Numbered from the stretch's first letter, positions 1 through 7,621 are shown. The stretch: DNA of 64,000 nt from Flavobacterium sp. N2820 (GCF_025947285.1 NZ_CP110008.1:1178001-1242000), one strand, 5' to 3'. Program-made: numbers and translations. The notes: a model not told the origin generated them from the sequence alone.

Positions 1-1
1 G

Positions 2-214
2 ATTAAAGCTGCAAAAGTGCCTTTAAAAGAAGTGTATAAAGATGAATCGGCTCCAAAGAAAACGTATGCGAAGGAAGGTGATAAAAAACCTTTTAAACCG
101 AAAGCAACTGCTGCAAAGAAACCTTTTGGTAAAGGAAAACCTGCCGACAAAAAAGCAAAACCTGAAAACCCAGTGGAACGTTTTAAGTTTAATACGGGAA
201 AAGGCAAAAAATAA
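2..214 (+). CDS. C-terminal tail of a basic protein (partial, enters from the left edge)
   Basis: The reading frame is open from the window edge to the TAA at 212-214, so only the last 70 residues are visible. They are rich in lysine, proline and alanine with no fold visible, ending in NTGKGKK. Such tails are typical of RNA-binding enzymes such as pseudouridine synthases or helicases, but the catalytic part lies outside the window and I do not identify the protein. A strong hairpin terminator follows at 231. Confidence 0.6.
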   Translation: MKAAKVPLKEVYKDESAPKKTYAKEGDKKPFKPKATAAKKPFGKGKPADKKAKPENPVERFKFNTGKGKK

Positions 215-230
215 GTCTCAAAACACATCA

Positions 231-266
231 AAAACCAGCGAGAATTAAACCTATCGCTGGTTTTTT
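231..266. terminator. Bidirectional intrinsic terminator
   Basis: An 11-bp perfect stem (AAAACCAGCGA, 231-241, with its complement 254-264) has T-rich tracts on both sides. It lies between the convergent partial CDS ending at 214 and the HU-like gene ending at 268, and can serve both. Confidence 0.85.
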
Positions 267-267
267 G

Positions 268-651
268 TTATCGCAATCTTTTGAACTTTAGATTTTCCAA
301 TACTTTTTTAAAATTACGAGCCGGTTTAAACAGCATTTTTGCCCCTAAAATTGAGCTTTTGTTTAATAGCTCAGGTTCATCTGTTCCTTTACCTTTTAGC
401 GTTAGGGCAAAAGTGCCTAAGCGATCGATTTTTACGATGTTACCTTTAGACAACTCCTCGCCTATTACCTGACTCATTCCTATTAGAACTCCGTAGCAAT
501 CAGCTACTGAAACCGTGCTTCGACTTGATATAACCTCTGCAATATATTCTAAATCAACCGCTCCACTGCTAACCGCACAAGGATAATATTTGGTTTGTGG
601 TGGTGATACAATATTGTTTTGTTTGGGTACCATTTTAAAAGCTATTGCCAT
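268..651 (-). CDS. HU-family (HU-HIG type) DNA-binding protein
   Basis: This 127-residue protein matches the Bacteroidota HU-related family. It opens MAIAFKMVPKQN, has the KYYP motif, and then an HU-like body with the signature GNIVKIDRLGTFALTLKGKG near residues 69-88, ending in a basic tail. Family members are nucleoid-associated proteins that bind DNA as dimers; the specific role is not known. The ATG at 651 is preceded on the minus strand by a TATTTTTG -7 element (673-680), which supports this start. It is divergent from the recombinase gene, with a palindrome cluster in between. Confidence 0.85.
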   Translation of the reverse strand: MAIAFKMVPKQNNIVSPPQTKYYPCAVSSGAVDLEYIAEVISSRSTVSVADCYGVLIGMSQVIGEELSKGNIVKIDRLGTFALTLKGKGTDEPELLNKSSILGAKMLFKPARNFKKVLENLKFKRLR

Positions 652-672
652 CTTATTTTAATTTTATAAGTA

Positions 673-680
673 CAAAAATA
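673..680 (-). promoter_or_regulatory. -7 promoter element of the HU-like gene
   Basis: On the minus strand this reads TATTTTTG, matching the Bacteroidota TAnnTTTG -7 consensus, 22 bp upstream of the ATG at 651. No clear -33 TTG was chosen. Confidence 0.5.
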
Positions 681-702
681 CAAATTATAAGGACACTAAA
701 TT

Positions 703-788
703 CAATTGCTGTACAGCAATTGGGTAATTCCCCTAGGGCAATCAACTATTTTCCCTAGGGGAATTAGTGCATTGCCCTAGGGGAAATG
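703..788. repeat. Cluster of palindromes, copy 1 (TGTACA and CCTAGG cores)
   Basis: A perfect 20-bp palindrome CAATTGCTGTACAGCAATTG (703-722) is followed by three near-perfect 14-bp palindromes of the form TTCCCCTAGGGGAA, around 728-741, 751-764 and 772-785. The same two palindrome types occur together again at 51736-51818. Function unknown; operator sites or a mobile intergenic repeat are both possible. Confidence 0.8.
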
Positions 789-873
789 GTTTTATTCTAT
801 GGATAAAAACATTTTATACCCTGATTAACAACAAATTAATAAAATGGAAAATACAATTAAATAATTATTTATT

Positions 874-881
874 TATATTTG
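874..881 (+). promoter_or_regulatory. -7 promoter element of the recombinase gene
   Basis: TATATTTG matches the TAnnTTTG consensus and lies 34 bp upstream of the ATG at 915. It overlaps the in-frame TTG at 879, so that earlier start would not be inside the transcript; this decides the start codon. Confidence 0.65.
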
Positions 882-914
882 TATCCTTATAAGCCATTTA
901 AAATAGTATTAGCC

Positions 915-2657
915 ATGACACGTATTCGAATTGAGAAGATTTTTCACCGGGGTGCTTATCGCATTGGGGTGTTTTTTGAAAAAGATTTTGAAACTATTGC
1001 CATTATTAAAGGCTTAGGTGCTGTTTATAGCAGTTCTAGAAGGTGTTGGTATTTGGATTATTCGAAGGCTGCTTATCATTCGCTACGTTCTCATTTTCCT
1101 GATTTGGTTGTTGTTACTGAATCTTCATTATCTACCATGGTGACCGGTGCTACGAACCGTGACCTTTCACCCATAGCTTCTTCAAGCGCACTTCAGTTAG
1201 GCTCTTCTTTGAGTAATCCTGAACATAAACAATTAGAAACAACTTCAGCACAATTGAAGTTACAGTTGTTGCCAAATATTGGTAAATATTGGGTTTTTAA
1301 AATGCATTTTCATCATGAAATTAGCAAACAACTTTTACGGATTAAAGGGGTTTATTGGAATGGGAATTATAAAAGCTATATGGTTTTTAGGAATGAGGCT
1401 GTAAAGCTCAACGTTGAAAGTGTTTTAGGCGTTTCTGACTTTTTTGGGCTTGATTATTTTGTAAAGGATGCTTTTGTTTTAAAGGGTACAATTAAGGTTT
1501 TACCTCATGCCGAATCGGTTTCCTGGATGGAGGTTTATGTTCCTAAAATGGTGCTGGTTCATGAAAAACTAAAGCGATTTTCGATGATGCGATACAGTAA
1601 GAGTAAGCAGTGTTATTTGCTTCCGGCGGCTCCTGTTATTATGGATTCTTTGTATCATCAATTTGAATCTACAGGTATTTCGATAACGTCTTTGTTACCA
1701 AAAAATTATTTGGATAAGCGACATTTACCGAATAAGAAGCAACTGGACTTAAGTATGACGAAAAAGAGTTTGTTAGATTTAGTTCCTCATCAAGCACAGC
1801 ACTATTTGAGTAGTATGATTGATACGTTATTGGCTCTGAATTATAGTAGTTCAACGTTGCGCACGTATTGTGGCGCTTTTATTCAGTTTTTGCGTTATTT
1901 TGAGTTTCGTGATCCAGAACATGTTAGTAGAGAAGCTATTATACGTTTTTTAGGTTCGTTAATGGAGCGTGGGTTATCGGCTACAAGTGGTCATAGCATG
2001 GTGAATGGTGTACAGTTTTATTATCAGCAAGTTTTAGGGAAGCGTGATTTTAATTTTGTGCTTCCACGGCCTAAAAAGGAGAAGAAATTGCCTATTGTAT
2101 TGACGATGGAAGAGTGTTTGCAGATTTTTAAGGTGGTAGACAATCCGAAGCATAAGCTTTTATTATTAATAGGTTATGGTGCCGGTTTGCGTGTGAGTGA
2201 GATTGTGAATTTGCGATGGAGTGATATTTTATTTGAGGAACACAAAATACATGTTAAGAATGCGAAGGGTAAAAAAGATCGGATGGTGATGTTGCCCTAC
2301 TCTATTGTTACCTCGTTACAATTATATAGAGAATTGTATAAGGGGAAGCATTATGTTTTTGAAGGACAATTTGCTGGTGAGCCATACAGCACTGGAAGTG
2401 TGCAACAAGTGATGCGCAATGCGTTAAAATTAAGCGGTTTAGAGAAAAAAGCCACGGTACATACGTTGCGACATAGTTTTGCAACCCATTTGTTAGAAAA
2501 CGGCACAGATATTCGATATATACAGCAGTTTTTAGGCCATTCAAGTATAAAAACCACCACCATTTATACCCATTTAACTAAAACTGCAGTAGATAAAATT
2601 CAGAGTCCATTGGATCGCATGGTCGATATAAATAGTAAAAAAAAACTGGATGATTAA
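915..2657 (+). CDS. Integron-integrase-like tyrosine recombinase with long N-terminal extension
   Basis: This 580-residue protein is the likely integrase of the cassette array that begins 45 bp after its stop codon. Residues about 280-570 form a core-binding plus tyrosine-recombinase catalytic domain with R426 (GAGLRVSE), K454, H516/R519 (HTLRH), H542 (LGHS) and nucleophile Y551 (IYTHL). IntI-like features are the linker RPKKEKKLPIVLT and the C-terminal IQSPLD, which resembles GVRSPLD of IntI1. The I2 insertion that defines IntI is absent: only 62 residues separate K454 from H516, close to the XerD spacing. Residues 1-280 hold three related modules of about 57 residues (6-62, 116-172, 195-252), each with strand-helix-aromatic patterns such as CWYL and CYLL, loosely reminiscent of HARP-like DNA-binding modules. 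It is transcribed in the same direction as the cassettes. Confidence 0.85.
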   Translation: MTRIRIEKIFHRGAYRIGVFFEKDFETIAIIKGLGAVYSSSRRCWYLDYSKAAYHSLRSHFPDLVVVTESSLSTMVTGATNRDLSPIASSSALQLGSSLSNPEHKQLETTSAQLKLQLLPNIGKYWVFKMHFHHEISKQLLRIKGVYWNGNYKSYMVFRNEAVKLNVESVLGVSDFFGLDYFVKDAFVLKGTIKVLPHAESVSWMEVYVPKMVLVHEKLKRFSMMRYSKSKQCYLLPAAPVIMDSLYHQFESTGISITSLLPKNYLDKRHLPNKKQLDLSMTKKSLLDLVPHQAQHYLSSMIDTLLALNYSSSTLRTYCGAFIQFLRYFEFRDPEHVSREAIIRFLGSLMERGLSATSGHSMVNGVQFYYQQVLGKRDFNFVLPRPKKEKKLPIVLTMEECLQIFKVVDNPKHKLLLLIGYGAGLRVSEIVNLRWSDILFEEHKIHVKNAKGKKDRMVMLPYSIVTSLQLYRELYKGKHYVFEGQFAGEPYSTGSVQQVMRNALKLSGLEKKATVHTLRHSFATHLLENGTDIRYIQQFLGHSSIKTTTIYTHLTKTAVDKIQSPLDRMVDINSKKKLDD

Positions 2658-2708
2658 TTTAAAAATTTAAAAAAGTTGTATATATTTGATGATATTTACT
2701 AGTTAGCC
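2658..2708 (+). other. attI-like primary insertion site
   Basis: The 51 bp after the recombinase end in GTTAGCC (2702-2708), which fits the integron core site GTTRRRY. The first cassette begins here: its end just before attC1 reads CGGCTAAC, the complement of the GTTAGCCG at this junction. The 12-mer TACTAGTTAGCC (2697-2708) recurs at 49070. The extent of the functional site is inferred from position only. Confidence 0.6.
2681..2688 (+). promoter_or_regulatory. Putative cassette promoter (Pc) -7 element at attI
   Basis: TATATTTG lies between the recombinase stop codon and the first cassette boundary, 21 bp before GTTAGCC. It would transcribe the first cassette, analogous to the Pc promoter of classical integrons. 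Confidence 0.5.
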
Positions 2709-2744
2709 GTCAGTTTGGCGAAACGCAGAAAAAACGACAAAAAA

Positions 2745-3515
2745 ATGAATTTAAAAGCAGTAATTTTAATATTATTTACACAATTTCTTTTCGCTCAAGA
2801 GAAACCAGTTGTCTATGAAAATGATGCAAAAGCATATTACAACAAAAATTATAGTTGGGATTCAAACGAACTCTCTTTTTGTGATTTAACTATAGCGCCA
2901 GATTCAACTTTTAGCTTTTATTGTCGACCATATTCAAGTTGTTTTACTTGGAACGAAATTAGAGGGAAATGGAAAAAAGAAAAGAACATTTATACTTTTT
3001 TAAGTCAATATGAAGTATCTGAAAATGATACAAGATTTACTTTTAGCAAAGATTCTGTAAAAAGATATATATTAAATTTTAAAACTGATAAAAAGTCAGA
3101 ACTAAAAAATCGAAGCATCAAAGTTGAATATGTTTATGACTATGATGCAAAAAAAGATAACATAGAAAAAATAATGAGTTTTAACAATACTAATTCAATT
3201 GAAATTCCTTTTTCAGAAATCCCAAAACATAAAAAACTCGCATCAATACGAATAGAATATTATCTAGGCGCAAATGAAAAACGATATGCATACATTACTG
3301 ATGGAAAAATAACAAATGAAAAAGAAAAAGACATTCCAAATATTGTTGAAATTGAATTTATTGAAAACCCAATCAAAGAAATAGTTTATAGAACTACAAT
3401 AGGAAAATTAGAAAATGAAAAACTTGAAATAGTTTCATCTACAAAAACTAAAACAAGTTTACCTGAGTATTTAATTGAAATTGGTTTTGAAAAATACTAT
3501 CAATTAAGAAAATAA
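2745..3515 (+). CDS. Cassette 1: exported protein of unknown function
   Basis: A 256-residue protein with a signal peptide (MNLKAVILILFTQFLFAQ, cleavage near residue 18). The mature part is mostly polar with predicted beta structure, and residues about 45-75 contain several cysteines and an RGKWKKE stretch of the kind seen in lipocalin-like folds. I do not recognise the family. An in-frame TTG at 2715 would add ten charged residues before the signal peptide; the ATG at 2745 is preferred because it gives a proper signal sequence. This is the first cassette after attI and should be transcribed from the TATATTTG at 2681. Confidence 0.65.
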   Translation: MNLKAVILILFTQFLFAQEKPVVYENDAKAYYNKNYSWDSNELSFCDLTIAPDSTFSFYCRPYSSCFTWNEIRGKWKKEKNIYTFLSQYEVSENDTRFTFSKDSVKRYILNFKTDKKSELKNRSIKVEYVYDYDAKKDNIEKIMSFNNTNSIEIPFSEIPKHKKLASIRIEYYLGANEKRYAYITDGKITNEKEKDIPNIVEIEFIENPIKEIVYRTTIGKLENEKLEIVSSTKTKTSLPEYLIEIGFEKYYQLRK

Positions 3516-3523
3516 AACCGAAC

Positions 3524-3662
3524 GGCTAACAACGATTTCAAGAAATGGCGAGGCACGGGATTTATCAGAAATCGGAAAGGTTTTTAATTTAAAGTTTTGT
3601 TTATATTTGTGAAGGCTTGGTCTTGGTTTATCGCCACTTCTTGAAGTCGCAAAACGTTGTAC
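3524..3662 (+). repeat. attC1 (type B) with embedded promoter
   Basis: Left core GGCTAAC (3524-3530), right core GTTGTAC (3656-3662). Arms TTTCAAGAAATGGCG and CGCCACTTCTTGAAG are nearly complementary. TATATTTG -7 element at 3602-3609, 54 nt before the right core. Confidence 0.85.
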
Positions 3663-4174
3663 AACATTTTACACCAAACAAAATCGAAAAAAAATTTAAA
3701 ATATTATCAATTATTTCTTTAAGCTTCTTCTTAATAGTTTGCTCGATTAATTATTTCATTCCAAAACTAGAATTTAATAAACCTGAATATAATAGAGCAT
3801 TTGGAATATTTTTTAATTTGTATTGTTTTTACATTCTTTTCATAATATTGAAATATTCACTCTTACTTAAAAACAAAGTTTTAAAATTTATTTCCATATT
3901 ATTAATCATTATAACCTTTTTAATAGCTCTATTGAATTTCCTACTCTATTCTATGAAAATAGATCCACAAACGCAATATCATAACGTTGAAATTAAATAT
4001 TTCAATAAAAAAAATAAGTTTGAATTAATAATCAAACAATATAGGGTAAACTGGAAAACCAACAAAAAAATATATCAAGAAAATATGGTTTATGATATTG
4101 GACCTTTTAGATATTTTAAGGAATTTGATGTTGACACAACAAAACTGAATAATGATTGGGAAAAAATAAAATAA
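3617..4174 (+). CDS. Cassette 2: membrane protein of unknown function, start codon uncertain
   Basis: Up to 185 residues with three hydrophobic segments (roughly residues 30-50, 58-85 and 90-112) and a polar C-terminal domain. I do not recognise it. The cassette itself (from 3656) has no ATG before the first transmembrane segment. The frame is open back into attC1 to a TTG at 3617, so translation either starts inside the upstream attC, or uses GTT/GTA/ATT-type codons near 3656, or the gene has lost its start. The TATATTTG at 3602 would place the transcript start close to 3617, consistent with a leader starting within attC1. It ends 8 bp before attC2. Confidence 0.5.
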   Translation: MVLVYRHFLKSQNVVQHFTPNKIEKKFKILSIISLSFFLIVCSINYFIPKLEFNKPEYNRAFGIFFNLYCFYILFIILKYSLLLKNKVLKFISILLIIITFLIALLNFLLYSMKIDPQTQYHNVEIKYFNKKNKFELIIKQYRVNWKTNKKIYQENMVYDIGPFRYFKEFDVDTTKLNNDWEKIK

Positions 4175-4181
4175 AAACGTT

Positions 4182-4320
4182 GTACAACAGCGGTTTCAAG
4201 AAATGGCGAGGCACGGGATTTATCAGAAATGGGAAAGGTTTTTAATTAAAAGTTTTGTTTATATTTGTGAAGGCTTGGTCTTGGTTCATCGCCACTTCAT
4301 GAAGCCGCGAAACGTTGTGT
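4182..4320 (+). repeat. attC2 (type B) with embedded promoter
   Basis: Left core GTACAAC (4182-4188), right core GTTGTGT (4314-4320). Closely similar to attC1. TATATTTG at 4260-4267, 54 nt before the right core. Confidence 0.85.
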
Positions 4321-4366
4321 GCTATTTTTGAAAAACATTGGAAGTAAGAACATTTATCTTAAAAAA

Positions 4367-4789
4367 ATGAAAATATACTTAATAATTATCTCTTTATTTT
4401 GCATTGAAAATTGTCTATCACAATCTATAGAAAATGATTGGAAAAAATTTAACTGTGAAAATTGGACTGTAAAAATTGAAGAAGAAAAAAGTATCTTCCT
4501 CGGGAAAGAGATGCAGTTTTATGTAAGTTTTATAAATACAAAAGGTAACACAAAAGAAGTTAATTATTTCGTTTACAAAAAATCAGATATTGATTCAAAT
4601 TTTAATAAAGAAGTTCTAAACTATTATATGATTCAATCTTGTATTTATGTCAATGAAAAATTAGGGTTTGAATCATTTTATTTAAATGATTACTACTACT
4701 TCCTTAAACCTTGCCATTGTCACACAAAAGATAACCAAGATTGCGGAAATTTGTCGATGAATATAAAAAAGTACATAATTATAAAATAA
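4367..4789 (+). CDS. Cassette 3: small exported Cys-rich protein
   Basis: A 140-residue protein with a signal peptide (MKIYLIIISLFCIENCLSQS) and a mature domain ending in a cysteine/histidine cluster (CHCHTKDNQDC). No family recognised. A GTG at 4319 lies in frame at the cassette edge, but the ATG at 4367 gives a normal signal peptide after an A-rich leader. The identical gene is repeated in cassette 4, so dosage is doubled. Transcription is expected from the -7 element in attC2. Confidence 0.65.
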   Translation: MKIYLIIISLFCIENCLSQSIENDWKKFNCENWTVKIEEEKSIFLGKEMQFYVSFINTKGNTKEVNYFVYKKSDIDSNFNKEVLNYYMIQSCIYVNEKLGFESFYLNDYYYFLKPCHCHTKDNQDCGNLSMNIKKYIIIK

Positions 4790-4795
4790 AACAGC

Positions 4796-4933
4796 ACACA
4801 ACAGCGGTTTGCTTCAATGGCTACTTCCGGATTTTCCTACGGAAAATCCGCTGCTGAATGGAATGTTTTGTTATATTTGTAATGGCTTGGTGTTGGTGCA
4901 ACGCCACTGAGAGCAAGCCGCATAACGTTGTGT
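4796..4933 (+). repeat. attC3 (type A) with embedded promoter
   Basis: Left core ACACAAC (4796-4802), right core GTTGTGT (4927-4933), inner hairpin CGGATTTTCC-TAC-GGAAAATCCG, TATATTTG at 4872-4879, 55 nt before the right core. The arms GCGGTTTGCTTCAATGGC and GCCACTGAGAGCAAGCCGC pair with an extra base, as in classical attC. Confidence 0.9.
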
Positions 4934-4979
4934 GCTATTTTTGAAAAACATTGGAAGTAAGAACATTTATCTTAAAAAA

Positions 4980-5402
4980 ATGAAAATATACTTAATAATT
5001 ATCTCTTTATTTTGCATTGAAAATTGTCTATCACAATCTATAGAAAATGATTGGAAAAAATTTAACTGTGAAAATTGGACTGTAAAAATTGAAGAAGAAA
5101 AAAGTATCTTCCTCGGGAAAGAGATGCAGTTTTATGTAAGTTTTATAAATACAAAAGGTAACACAAAAGAAGTTAATTATTTCGTTTACAAAAAATCAGA
5201 TATTGATTCAAATTTTAATAAAGAAGTTCTAAACTATTATATGATTCAATCTTGTATTTATGTCAATGAAAAATTAGGGTTTGAATCATTTTATTTAAAT
5301 GATTACTACTACTTCCTTAAACCTTGCCATTGTCACACAAAAGATAACCAAGATTGCGGAAATTTGTCGATGAATATAAAAAAGTACATAATTATAAAAT
5401 AA
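4980..5402 (+). CDS. Cassette 4: exact duplicate of the cassette 3 gene
   Basis: The 140-residue product is identical to that at 4367-4789, and the whole 613-bp cassette 4927-5539, including its attC, appears identical to 4314-4926. Signal peptide and C-terminal CHCH-type cluster as in cassette 3. The perfect repeat implies very recent duplication, either by re-insertion of an excised circle next to its parent or by unequal exchange between the two attC sites. An assembly artefact is possible but unlikely to match the cassette limits exactly. Confidence 0.65.
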   Translation: MKIYLIIISLFCIENCLSQSIENDWKKFNCENWTVKIEEEKSIFLGKEMQFYVSFINTKGNTKEVNYFVYKKSDIDSNFNKEVLNYYMIQSCIYVNEKLGFESFYLNDYYYFLKPCHCHTKDNQDCGNLSMNIKKYIIIK

Positions 5403-5408
5403 AACAGC

Positions 5409-5546
5409 ACACAACAGCGGTTTGCTTCAATGGCTACTTCCGGATTTTCCTACGGAAAATCCGCTGCTGAATGGAATGTTTTGTTATATTTGTAATGGCT
5501 TGGTGTTGGTGCAACGCCACTGAGAGCAAGCCGCATAACGTTAGCA
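5409..5546 (+). repeat. attC4 (type A) with embedded promoter
   Basis: Identical to attC3 except for the right core: ACACAAC 5409-5415, GTTAGCA 5540-5546. TATATTTG at 5485-5492. Confidence 0.9.
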
Positions 5547-5570
5547 GTAATTTTAAAAAAAACCGTAAAG

Positions 5571-6020
5571 ATGAAAAAAATTGTTATTTTATTTTTAGTT
5601 TTTACTTGTAATTCATTTTCACAATTTAAAGTCAATTATAAAGAAATTCAATCAAAATATTCTCCTTTAGATTCTGAAGAATCATTTATAGAAACAAAAA
5701 GTGTTAATGATTTAGAACAAGTGCTTTTCCATTTCTCAAAAAAAGACAGCACGCTATTATCTGTAAATTTTAAACATTTAGAAAGTTATACCGAAAATGA
5801 TTTTTTAAATATTGTAAACGAATATATAATCGATTATAAACAATCTAAAATAAAAGAATGGGAAAATTGGACTTTATATTATGATGAAAAAAATAAAATA
5901 ATAGTTGTAAAAGTATTTGAAAATCATTTAAAATCCAAAATAAAAGATATTACAATGATTAATGACAAGAGAACTGTTGAATCAATGTTAAAATTATTTG
6001 AAGTAAAATTTTCACACTAA
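5571..6020 (+). CDS. Cassette 5: exported protein of unknown function
   Basis: A 149-residue protein with signal peptide MKKIVILFLVFTCNSFSQ (cleavage after Q18). The mature part of about 130 residues is polar and lacks cysteines or recognisable catalytic motifs; the C-terminal half alternates strands and a helix. No family recognised. The ATG lies 31 bp after the cassette boundary in an A-rich leader. Transcription is expected from the -7 element in attC4. Confidence 0.6.
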   Translation: MKKIVILFLVFTCNSFSQFKVNYKEIQSKYSPLDSEESFIETKSVNDLEQVLFHFSKKDSTLLSVNFKHLESYTENDFLNIVNEYIIDYKQSKIKEWENWTLYYDEKNKIIVVKVFENHLKSKIKDITMINDKRTVESMLKLFEVKFSH

Positions 6021-6027
6021 AAACTAC

Positions 6028-6165
6028 TGCTAACAGAGGTTTGCTTCAATGGCTACTTCCGGATTTTCCTACGGAAAATCCGCTGCTGAATGGAATGTTT
6101 TGTTATATTTGTAATGGCTTGGTGTTGGTGTAAAGGCATTGAAGACAAGCCTCATAACGTTAGTG
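6028..6165 (+). repeat. attC5 (type A) with embedded promoter
   Basis: TGCTAAC (6028-6034) and GTTAGTG (6159-6165); the last base deviates from GTTRRRY. Inner hairpin intact, TATATTTG at 6104-6111. Confidence 0.88.
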
Positions 6166-6193
6166 GCAAGCTTAAACAACATTCGCTTTAAAA

Positions 6194-6523
6194 ATGAAAA
6201 AAACTATTTTAATCTTAATGTTTTCTTCTTTCTCTTTTTCACAATCTGTAAATGGCGAAGATGAACTCTACAAAGAATATCAGAAAGTAGACAAAGAATT
6301 AAATTCTGTGTACAATAAACTCATAAAAAAACTCTCAGAAACTGACAAAAAAAATCTAATTGAGGCTCAAAAAGCATGGATAAAATTCAGAGATTTAGAT
6401 TGTAAATTTCAAAGTCAAGATCCAGACAATGGTGGTGGTCCATATGAAAACAAAATGAAAATAGATTGCACAATCAAAAAAACGACAGACAGGATAAAAG
6501 AACTGGAAAATTTGGATTGGTAA
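6194..6523 (+). CDS. Cassette 6: exported LprI/DUF1311-family protein
   Basis: A 109-residue protein with signal peptide MKKTILILMFSSFSFSQ. The mature part matches the LprI-like DUF1311 pattern: an amphipathic helical repeat followed by LIEAQKAWIKFRDLDC and a second cysteine in IDCTIKKTTDRIKEL. In this family two conserved cysteines probably form a disulfide, and characterised members include the mycobacterial lysozyme inhibitor LprI. The function of this copy is inferred only. It is one of the few cassette genes with a recognisable family. Confidence 0.75.
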   Translation: MKKTILILMFSSFSFSQSVNGEDELYKEYQKVDKELNSVYNKLIKKLSETDKKNLIEAQKAWIKFRDLDCKFQSQDPDNGGGPYENKMKIDCTIKKTTDRIKELENLDW

Positions 6524-6536
6524 ATTAAAAGCCAGC

Positions 6537-6675
6537 CTCTAACAGCGGTTTGCTTCAATGGCTACTTCCGGATTTTCCTAGGGAAAATCCGCTGCTGAAT
6601 GGAATGTTTTTGTTATATTTGTAATGGTTTGGAGTTGGTGCAACGCCACTGAAAGCAAGCCTCATAACGTTAGCA
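6537..6675 (+). repeat. attC6 (type A) with embedded promoter
   Basis: CTCTAAC (6537-6543) and GTTAGCA (6669-6675). Inner hairpin loop is TAG instead of TAC. TATATTTG at 6614-6621. Confidence 0.88.
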
Positions 6676-6683
6676 CCAATTTT

Positions 6684-7466
6684 ATGACGACAACACTTCG
6701 ACATATAACTATAATCGTTTTGACAGTTTTACTGTCCAGTAAGACCTATGCACAAGACACGACAACAACTGACTTTTTTGACAAAATCAAAAGTTACGAC
6801 CTTTCAACAGTAATAGCTGCAGACAGTATTTTAACTGAAGACCGAGAAGATGGAAAGGAAAAATTTAAACGAGCAGAAATATTAGGTTTCATAGGAGACG
6901 ACTATCAAAGATTTTTTATTCATTTCGTTTCAGTCATCCAAAATCCGACAAATCCATACGAATATTTGGCTTACGGCAAGACAAAAGTTAAAGAAACAAT
7001 CTGTTCATTTCAAGGAACAATTACTGTTAGACAAGCAAGGGTTTATAAAGACGGTGACATAGCAACTTACAAACAAGGTTATGCAATATGTGACGTAATT
7101 CTCTATGAGGACAAAAAGCAACCCTCGACTGGCTTTATAAAAGGTAAATTGAAAAGCGAATTTCTAATCGACAGCAAAGGACAATTTAGATATGACGCTT
7201 TAATGTTTGTTGCGGACGGTTTTTCAAAAAATCAATTTGTTGGCAGTTGGACAAGTTATAAAACGAATGCTTCAAAAAAATGTAATTGGGGCGATTACAG
7301 AATTCCAGAATGCGGTGACCTTGACATTGGGGCTGGAGAGTTTAGCGTGGACGACAAATATTTAAAAAATGGTTGGGAAAATTATAGGCTTGCGTATTCT
7401 TACGACCCTGACAAACCTGAATCGCAAAAAGCAAGACAAAAAGAAAATGTACAATGGTGGAAATAA
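6684..7466 (+). CDS. Cassette 7: exported protein of unknown function
   Basis: A 260-residue protein with an N-terminal signal peptide (hydrophobic stretch 9-20, cleavage near YAQD at 24). The mature sequence is mixed alpha/beta with aromatic and glycine residues; no catalytic motif or family recognised. Base composition looks less AT-rich than the neighbouring cassettes, with many GAC codons, suggesting a different source. An upstream in-frame ATG at 6624 lies inside attC6 and is rejected; the ATG at 6684 is 15 bp after the cassette boundary. Confidence 0.6.
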   Translation: MTTTLRHITIIVLTVLLSSKTYAQDTTTTDFFDKIKSYDLSTVIAADSILTEDREDGKEKFKRAEILGFIGDDYQRFFIHFVSVIQNPTNPYEYLAYGKTKVKETICSFQGTITVRQARVYKDGDIATYKQGYAICDVILYEDKKQPSTGFIKGKLKSEFLIDSKGQFRYDALMFVADGFSKNQFVGSWTSYKTNASKKCNWGDYRIPECGDLDIGAGEFSVDDKYLKNGWENYRLAYSYDPDKPESQKARQKENVQWWK

Positions 7467-7473
7467 AAACTGT

Positions 7474-7605
7474 GGCTAACACGGGTTTTGCGTCAGGCGG
7501 GGTGACGTGCAAACTTGGAGCTTTGTGCTTCTATTCAAGTTCAGTGCAGGTTGACAGTTTTGTGCTCCGAAACCCGTCCGAACGCAAAGCCCGAAAACGT
7601 TAGCA
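7474..7605 (+). repeat. attC7 (divergent type, no exact -7 element)
   Basis: GGCTAAC (7474-7480) and GTTAGCA (7599-7605). Arms GGGTTTTGCGT and ACGCAAAGCCC pair. Middle contains a one-mismatch element CAGTTTTG at 7555. Middle resembles attC16. Confidence 0.8.
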
Positions 7606-7621
7606 GTAATTTTTCCTCAAA

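Noticed and set aside
879..914. Recombinase start at TTG 879
   Set aside because: The codon overlaps the TATATTTG promoter element; the ATG at 915 is downstream of it.
2308..2563. Minus-strand open frames inside the recombinase gene and similar overlaps elsewhere
   Set aside because: They lie opposite or within well-supported genes, have no promoter element or homology and show atypical composition.
915..2657. Prophage or integrative conjugative element integrase
   Set aside because: No phage structural, replication or conjugation genes follow; the downstream DNA is an ordered series of attC-bounded cassettes.
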